Positions 9,001 to 9,632 of a stretch of DNA of 9,632 nucleotides are shown here, one piece after another. How positions within the stretch are numbered: the first letter of the stretch is position 1; every line of letters begins with the position of its first letter. The translations under genes and the position numbers were made by a program. The notes under the pieces are model-generated. The model was not told the origin of the DNA. It made no database searches and saw only the letters and a list, made by a program, of their open reading frames with translations. The stretch lies in assembly GCA_022448645.1 (NCBI GenBank), contig JAKVBZ010000134.1, forward strand, positions 1 through 9,632, read 5' to 3'. The stretch comes from Pirellulaceae bacterium (GTDB taxonomy: Bacteria > Planctomycetota > Planctomycetia > Pirellulales > Pirellulaceae).

Positions 9001-9632
9001 AAAACCCTCTGCGAATTGGATAGGCGTTTACGGAAAAATATCCCAAGACCCCCCCACACGAAATAACCAGGTATGGATTGACAAGTCCACAGATAAAATT
9101 CTCCACTCCTTAACCGATCACGATAATAGTTTTTGGTCAGCGGCCCCAATTGAATGGAACAACAACAATTTGATTTATGTCGACAATAATGGTTCAGCGC
9201 AAAGCACCATTATTAATGGCCCCACTCCAGCCAACACACAAACACATAATTTAAATTACCAAGCGGCAATCACTGGAAAAACTATTATCGGGAGGAGTAT
9301 CACTCATTACTCAGGTTCGGCTTCGGATAGATATCATTACAAAGGAAACATAAAAGAAATATTACATTTCAATGAGAAATTAGATCTCGATAAACAAATA
9401 CAAATCAATCACTATCTTTCCCAAAAATGGAACCTCACTAACACCGTCGACAGTGATGGGGATGGCACAAGCGATGCGGCTGAAATACAGGCTGGCACAG
9501 ATCCTACCGTTCCAACAGGCAACGTGAATGTACTCTACCTCCGCAATTCTCAATATGCTGAACTTCCCGCCAGCGTCTTGCAGGATTGGGGAACGAGTAG
9601 TTTCGAGGTCTCGTTAGACATCGCATCTGCCG
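1..9632 (+). CDS. Giant multidomain adhesin-like extracellular protein, internal fragment open at both ends
   Basis: Codons read from base 2 to base 9631 without a stop, giving 3,210 residues; bases 1 and 9632 belong to codons cut by the window edges. I checked the phase line by line and recognisable domains follow each other in the same frame throughout, so no frameshift is needed. Neither start nor stop codon, signal peptide, membrane anchor or sorting signal is inside the window. The product is a chain of mostly beta-rich binding modules: FG-GAP, RTX-like, LamG (twice), fibrinogen-like, CBM-like, LRR, PKD/Ig-like, cadherin-like, DUF1080-like, glycine-rich and TSP3-like. It contains only four cysteines and is rich in Asp, Asn, Thr and Gly, as expected of a secreted calcium-binding protein. 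The role, adhesion or polysaccharide binding at the cell surface, is inferred from module content. No catalytic motif is recognised. The full protein must be considerably larger, because the propeller repeats at the left and the lectin-like domain at the right are both incomplete. Confidence 0.95.
4..106 (+). repeat. Direct repeat, copy 1 (FG-GAP unit)
   Basis: This segment matches bases 307-409 without gaps; a hand count gives 13 mismatches in 103 bases, about 87% identity, including an exact 24-base run over the calcium loop. The middle FG-GAP unit is much less similar at DNA level. Units one and three therefore share a more recent duplication or gene-conversion event than either does with unit two. 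Confidence 0.85.
307..409 (+). repeat. Direct repeat, copy 2 (FG-GAP unit)
   Basis: Second copy of the repeat at 4-106, offset by 303 bases (101 codons), so the reading frame is kept. Just after the repeat this copy carries one extra codon (Gln-Gly-Glu-Ala-Asn against Asp-Gly-Pro-Asn) before the shared Val-Leu-Tyr-Arg-Asn. Confidence 0.85.
542..640 (+). other. RTX (haemolysin-type calcium-binding) nonapeptide repeats, residues 181-213
   Basis: After Asp-Val-Ile-Tyr come three consecutive nonapeptides fitting the RTX pattern GGxGxDxUx: GGGGDDSIT (residues 185-193), GNQDLDWLY (194-202) and GESGADIFF (203-211). The second is degenerate. Such repeats form a calcium-filled parallel beta-roll. RTX blocks usually lie near the C-terminus of type I secreted proteins; here the block is short and internal, directly after the FG-GAP repeats. 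It more likely works as a calcium-rigidified spacer than as the secretion signal, but that is inference. Confidence 0.8.
803..1180 (+). other. Reelin/MAM-like beta-sandwich domain, residues 268-393
   Basis: The stretch opens with FYDQF and contains SREIDLSDAG, a Gly-Gly-Gly-Asp loop, GDNLVVEYFDGTDW and, near its end, ILPRQALREDFQLRFASRG. The order 'Ser-Arg-x-Ile-Asp-Leu ... Tyr-Asp ... Leu-x-Val-Glu-Tyr ... Trp ... Leu-Pro ... Phe-Gln-Leu-Arg-Phe' recalls the jelly-roll sub-repeats of reelin and similar MAM/concanavalin-type domains in secreted bacterial proteins. The family name is from memory and tentative; the beta-sandwich character is better supported. Residues 215-267 before it are a linker I do not recognise. 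Confidence 0.5.
1199..1834 (+). other. LamG-like (concanavalin A-like, Laminin_G_3 type) domain 1, complete, residues 400-611
   Basis: The domain shows the full set of landmarks: SLNFDGSTDDYVTLP at the start, LTVEFWVNP, then NTWYHIAVVRE, LYKDGV, VVLGQEQDA, GFDPNQTLKGQLDEVRVWN with the following TART, and a closing LLGAWNFDEGSGDSTVDSTG. This is the jelly-roll lectin-like fold used by many secreted proteins of Planctomycetota and Verrucomicrobiota to bind glycans. It is a useful internal reference for the second, interrupted LamG of this protein. Confidence 0.92.
1883..2572 (+). other. Bacterial fibrinogen-like domain, residues 628-857
   Basis: The stretch has the order expected of the fibrinogen C-terminal fold: SFEPATTGIYPVTLPSGQ, a beta segment Leu-Asp-Leu-Tyr-Val-Glu-His-Asp, then WLLVGRGREGWEF (residues 662-674) where eukaryotic fibrinogen-related domains have Trp-Thr-Val-x-Gln-Arg. 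It continues with AFAPAIYSDATINEII, VEIRLKRASNPEGTAY and MRWRPTTETAWRSSF. Cysteines 784 and 795 lie in a loop that could form a disulphide near the usual calcium/ligand site. Fibrinogen-like domains bind acetylated sugars in animals; the ligand in bacteria is not known to me. The right boundary is approximate. Confidence 0.75.
2642..3076 (+). other. Galactose-binding/CBM-like beta-sandwich domain, residues 881-1025
   Basis: Landmarks are SVLHVGSSYGAGGRYQDV, VSGQPYKLTFWGTG, a later segment rich in Asn and Asp, FEYEFTPNTDTTRVSFQN and the closing DDWVVDNVRI. The pattern 'YQxV...GxxYxLxFW...FTPxxxTTxVxFxN...DxWxxDNVxI' is typical of CBM_4_9/DUF642-like galactose-binding folds that recognise polysaccharides. 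It follows the fibrinogen-like domain after about 25 residues and runs directly into the LRR cap. The binding specificity cannot be read from the sequence. Confidence 0.7.
3077..3580 (+). other. Leucine-rich repeat domain with internalin-type N-terminal cap, residues 1026-1193
   Basis: The block opens with LPELGLNEAIARALG, the helical cap that precedes LRRs in internalin-like bacterial proteins ('LPDxxLRxAIxxALG'). Repeats follow: LSELAGITTLNA, LTGIHYLVNLRTLDLSDQTNI, LAELRHLNLTNNSGIDDI, FTKLETLRLEGTEI and LPSLTFLTLP. The usual Asn ladder is present as 'LxLTNNSGI' and partly replaced elsewhere. With only about five recognisable repeats the array is short and slightly irregular. LRR surfaces bind proteins, so this block may add a protein partner to a protein otherwise made of glycan-binding folds (inference). 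Confidence 0.85.
3581..4336 (+). other. Carboxypeptidase-regulatory-like, PKD-like and Ig-like segments, residues 1194-1445
   Basis: Three weaker modules can be made out. First, ITALVKATDVTGATANTSANGKYTLEV resembles the carboxypeptidase-regulatory fold ('GATVxTxxxGxYxLxV'). Second, TITLEHTYSDVATFVP with Trp-Leu-Phe-Glu-Gln-Glu-Val after it resembles the PKD motif 'HTYxDxGTYxV'. Third, NVAPTI followed by VNEGQ and DEG is the common junction 'NVAPTI...VNEGQ...DEGxxD' of PKD/Ig-like domains. These folds usually act as stalks. Boundaries are approximate and the first assignment is the least certain. Confidence 0.55.
4337..4576 (+). other. LamG-like domain 2, N-terminal half (residues 1446-1525), separated from its C-terminal half
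   Basis: GLAFDGQDDVLKLP, DVTTTFWLKTPDDVP, a Gly-Gly-Asn turn, YALSFENDNTFAVHAHG and VLKWRV line up with the first half of LamG 1 (SLNFDGSTDDYVTLP, LTVEFWVNP, FSIEFGSNSIRYF). The expected continuation ('DGxWHHYAVVRD...LFIDG') does not follow here. It appears at bases 7214-7432, 879 codons later. Together the halves add up to about 153 residues, a normal size for this fold. Confidence 0.8.
4694..4984 (+). other. 'NEIQQL' beta module of unknown function, residues 1565-1661
   Basis: The segment starts NEIQQLLFRNIQSGEFKIRI and continues with a helical stretch LRSRVEAALNAISGINN and a closing HIIVTGLDSNAPFPLKLQV. I recall a module of this shape in giant secreted planctomycete proteins, in the form 'NEVQxLxFxxxxxGTFxLxF...VQxALEALxNI...V'. 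No function is known to me. It lies within the sequence that separates the two LamG 2 halves. Residues 1526-1564 before it are an unrecognised linker. Confidence 0.5.
5027..5329 (+). repeat. 'GDQW' beta module, copy 1, residues 1676-1776
   Basis: Contains KPGDQWQIIL (GDQW at residues 1689-1692), NTLTHIAVALAREIDKLPGF, AGAEGADLIVTE and a closing strand SHTLSIT. It shares with the segment at 6914-7138 the pattern 'GDQW-x-I ... T-L-x3-AVA-x-A-x-E-x2-x-L-x2-F-x-AG-x-E'. It resembles the 'AGDTWTxTL...TLAxIAxxLAxxIN' module seen repeated in large bacterial surface proteins. The helix-like middle flanked by strands suggests a small alpha/beta spacer domain. Function is unknown. Confidence 0.65.
5354..5950 (+). 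other. DUF1080/3-keto-disaccharide hydrolase-like concanavalin fold, residues 1785-1983
   Basis: The segment begins FTDNFND followed by PRWSTLNEAG, and carries DGIGVVARYSAETGSHYRFSI, KNQWFEMRLVVEGNQLTGYKDGVEI and the end GGIFSGGNTPSYFDDFQA. The order 'FxDxFN...W...GxxxRY...YRFxI...WFxMRLVVEGNxLxxYxDGxxI...GxGGIxSGGNxxxxFDDF' is characteristic of DUF1080-like concanavalin-type domains in PVC bacteria. Many are lectin-like, and I see nothing that would prove catalysis. It lies between GDQW copy 1 and the split cadherin-like domain. Confidence 0.72.
6005..6124 (+). other. Cadherin-like domain, N-terminal part (residues 2002-2041), interrupted
   Basis: LTNAVSTLAKNTDTSSPVKI is followed by Ala-Asp-Ile-Thr-Val and a Thr-Asn-Thr turn. 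This matches the first half of a very common bacterial cadherin-like repeat ('LxNTVTxLAExTDTSSxIKVADIxxTDDGLGTN'). In the normal repeat 'LSLSGADAxxFEI' comes next. Here 206 unrelated residues intervene before that second half appears at base 6743. Confidence 0.78.
6125..6742 (+). other. Concanavalin-like domain inserted in the cadherin-like domain, residues 2042-2247 (copy 1 of a repeated module)
   Basis: The domain begins ADNVLTLRDDQYADIP, then DWGTESFELSVNI, VNFRLRNDINLKV, WVNLKFVLDAD, LKIIVNDVV and MRLGAHW, and ends near IKDLYIPG. The succession of strands with an early 'QYxDIP' and a mid 'WVNLKFVxD...LxIxVNDxxxG' is that of a LamG/concanavalin jelly roll. Its first 35 residues match the last 35 residues of the window at 21 positions (60%). 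It sits exactly between the two halves of a cadherin-like repeat. Confidence 0.7.
6743..6868 (+). other. Cadherin-like domain, C-terminal part (residues 2248-2289)
   Basis: LELSGTNADSFEITDNALYL, then LKAGDLLAPEN and SYNVTITSH, match the second half of the bacterial cadherin-like repeat ('LSLSGADAxxFEIxxxxLYLKAGTVLDFETxxxYxVTV'). With the part at 6005-6124 it makes about 82 residues, close to the usual size. The calcium-site 'DFE' is changed to Ala-Pro-Glu here, so calcium binding at this site may be weakened. Confidence 0.78.
6914..7138 (+). repeat. 'GDQW' beta module, copy 2, residues 2305-2379
   Basis: HKLVVPGSVQIGDQWKIVPG (GDQW at residues 2317-2320), DTLADMAVAIAHEVNALTDF and VAGTEI repeat the layout of the copy at 5027-5329. 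The end is shorter and less conserved, finishing in a strand Ala-Asp-Leu-Ser-Ile-Gln-Phe. It follows the cadherin-like C-terminal part and precedes the second half of LamG 2. The two GDQW copies therefore bracket the DUF1080-like and split-cadherin modules. Confidence 0.65.
7214..7432 (+). other. LamG-like domain 2, C-terminal half, residues 2405-2477
   Basis: ADGQFHHYAVVRDQGHQHLE, then LFIDGRSKG, LTGLKIGEGKLLVGQPQEI and IEEIAV correspond to NTWYHIAVVRE, LYKDGV, VVLGQEQDA and LDEVRVW of LamG 1. No first half (FDG...DYVxLP...FWV) precedes it in the neighbouring residues. The nearest one without a partner is at 4337-4576. The last strands are shorter than in LamG 1. Confidence 0.8.
7490..8563 (+). 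other. Glycine-rich AgmC-like beta domain, residues 2497-2854
   Basis: The entry part reads VVNHYTALTNNASKDTKAIE, then FFPGDQIMVIQMQ, YEFNTVKSVTGNTITVD and AQVVKVPRYNTVTI, followed by WNGSTGGILVLDASGNVTI and GATIDVSGLGFRG. A glycine-rich core follows, with runs of five Gly (8006-8020), seven Gly (8051-8071) and five Gly (8192-8206), ending GGSGGAGRITL. This order recalls the glycine-rich domain of myxobacterial gliding protein AgmC and relatives ('VVNxYxxVT...FxxGDxVLxIQMQ...GxIDxSGxGFRGG...GGGGGG'). It is probably a beta-helix-like surface domain. Two of the protein's four cysteines (2677, 2704) are in the Gly core. The link to AgmC is from memory and implies no gliding role. Confidence 0.6.
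8732..9436 (+). other. 'LWLDASN' LamG-like module, residues 2911-3145, AT-rich
   Basis: SLKLWLDASNINDS, ISEWKDLSGNENHATQ, PTYSNNGTGEALYFDGQNNF, YSIFVVIEP, TIIGRSI, YHYKGNIKEILHFNEKLD and INHYLSQKWNL give the complete signature of a concanavalin-type module common in Verrucomicrobiota, Lentisphaerota and Planctomycetota ('LWLDASxxxT...VxxWxDxSGNxNxAxQ...PxxxxFDG...GxIxEILxFNxxLxxxxxxxIxxYLxxKW'). Bases 8761-9420 are 262/660 G+C by hand count (40%), against 98/180 (54%) for 8521-8700. Asn codons shift to AAT (18 AAT, 10 AAC), whereas bases 1-600 favour AAC. This suggests the module was acquired from another source. Confidence 0.85.
9449..9508 (+). other. Thrombospondin type 3-like calcium motif, residues 3150-3169
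   Basis: DSDGDGTSDAAEIQAGTDPT is the bacterial TSP3/EF-loop motif 'DxDGDGxxDxxExxxGTDP', which binds calcium through its Asp side chains and often follows LWLDASN modules in PVC secreted proteins. It sits five residues behind the end of that module (Lys-Trp-Asn-Leu). GC content rises back to about 55% here, so the composition change ends at about this motif. Confidence 0.85.
9527..9631 (+). repeat. Second copy of the concanavalin-like module, cut by the window end (residues 3176-3210)
   Basis: NVLYLRNSQYAELP and QDWGTSSFEVSLDIASA align without gaps to residues 2044-2078 (bases 6131-6235), with 21 of 35 residues identical, while codons have diverged widely. Here the module follows a TSP3 motif instead of interrupting a cadherin-like repeat. 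The rest of the copy should lie just downstream of the window. Confidence 0.75.

Overview
The window is one piece of a single very large gene. Reading from base 2, the plus strand stays open to base 9631: 3,210 codons with no stop, no frameshift and no credible internal start. Both ends of the gene lie outside. No intergenic DNA, RNA gene, promoter, terminator, insertion sequence or CRISPR array is visible. The useful annotation is therefore a domain map of one giant, probably secreted or cell-surface, mosaic protein.

Domain order (residue 1 = bases 2-4). Three FG-GAP/VCBS-type calcium-loop repeats (1-146) are followed by three RTX-like nonapeptides (181-213), a beta-sandwich domain (268-393), a complete LamG-like lectin fold (400-611), a bacterial fibrinogen-like domain (628-857), a galactose-binding/CBM-like domain (881-1025) and an internalin-type LRR block (1026-1193). 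Carboxypeptidase-regulatory-like, PKD-like and Ig-like material follows (1194-1445). Next comes a second LamG whose halves lie at 1446-1525 and 2405-2477. Between the halves sit 879 residues holding a small beta module, two copies of a 'GDQW' module, a DUF1080-like domain and a cadherin-like domain. That cadherin-like domain is itself split by a concanavalin-like domain. The tail has a glycine-rich AgmC-like domain (2497-2854), an AT-rich 'LWLDASN' lectin-like module (2911-3145), a thrombospondin-type-3 calcium motif (3150-3169) and the start of a second copy of the concanavalin-like domain.

Organism: there is no taxonomic marker. Giant secreted proteins mixing FG-GAP, LamG, LRR, cadherin and LWLDASN modules, with GC near 50-60% in the lines counted, fit the Planctomycetota/Verrucomicrobiota (PVC) group best. 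This is inference from protein style only.

Working model: almost every module is a known carbohydrate-, protein- or calcium-binding fold, and no catalytic domain is recognisable. The protein is most simply a giant adhesin or polysaccharide-binding surface protein. The most interesting feature is its two-level nesting of one domain inside another, together with signs that individual modules (one about 40% GC, one present twice) have moved as units.
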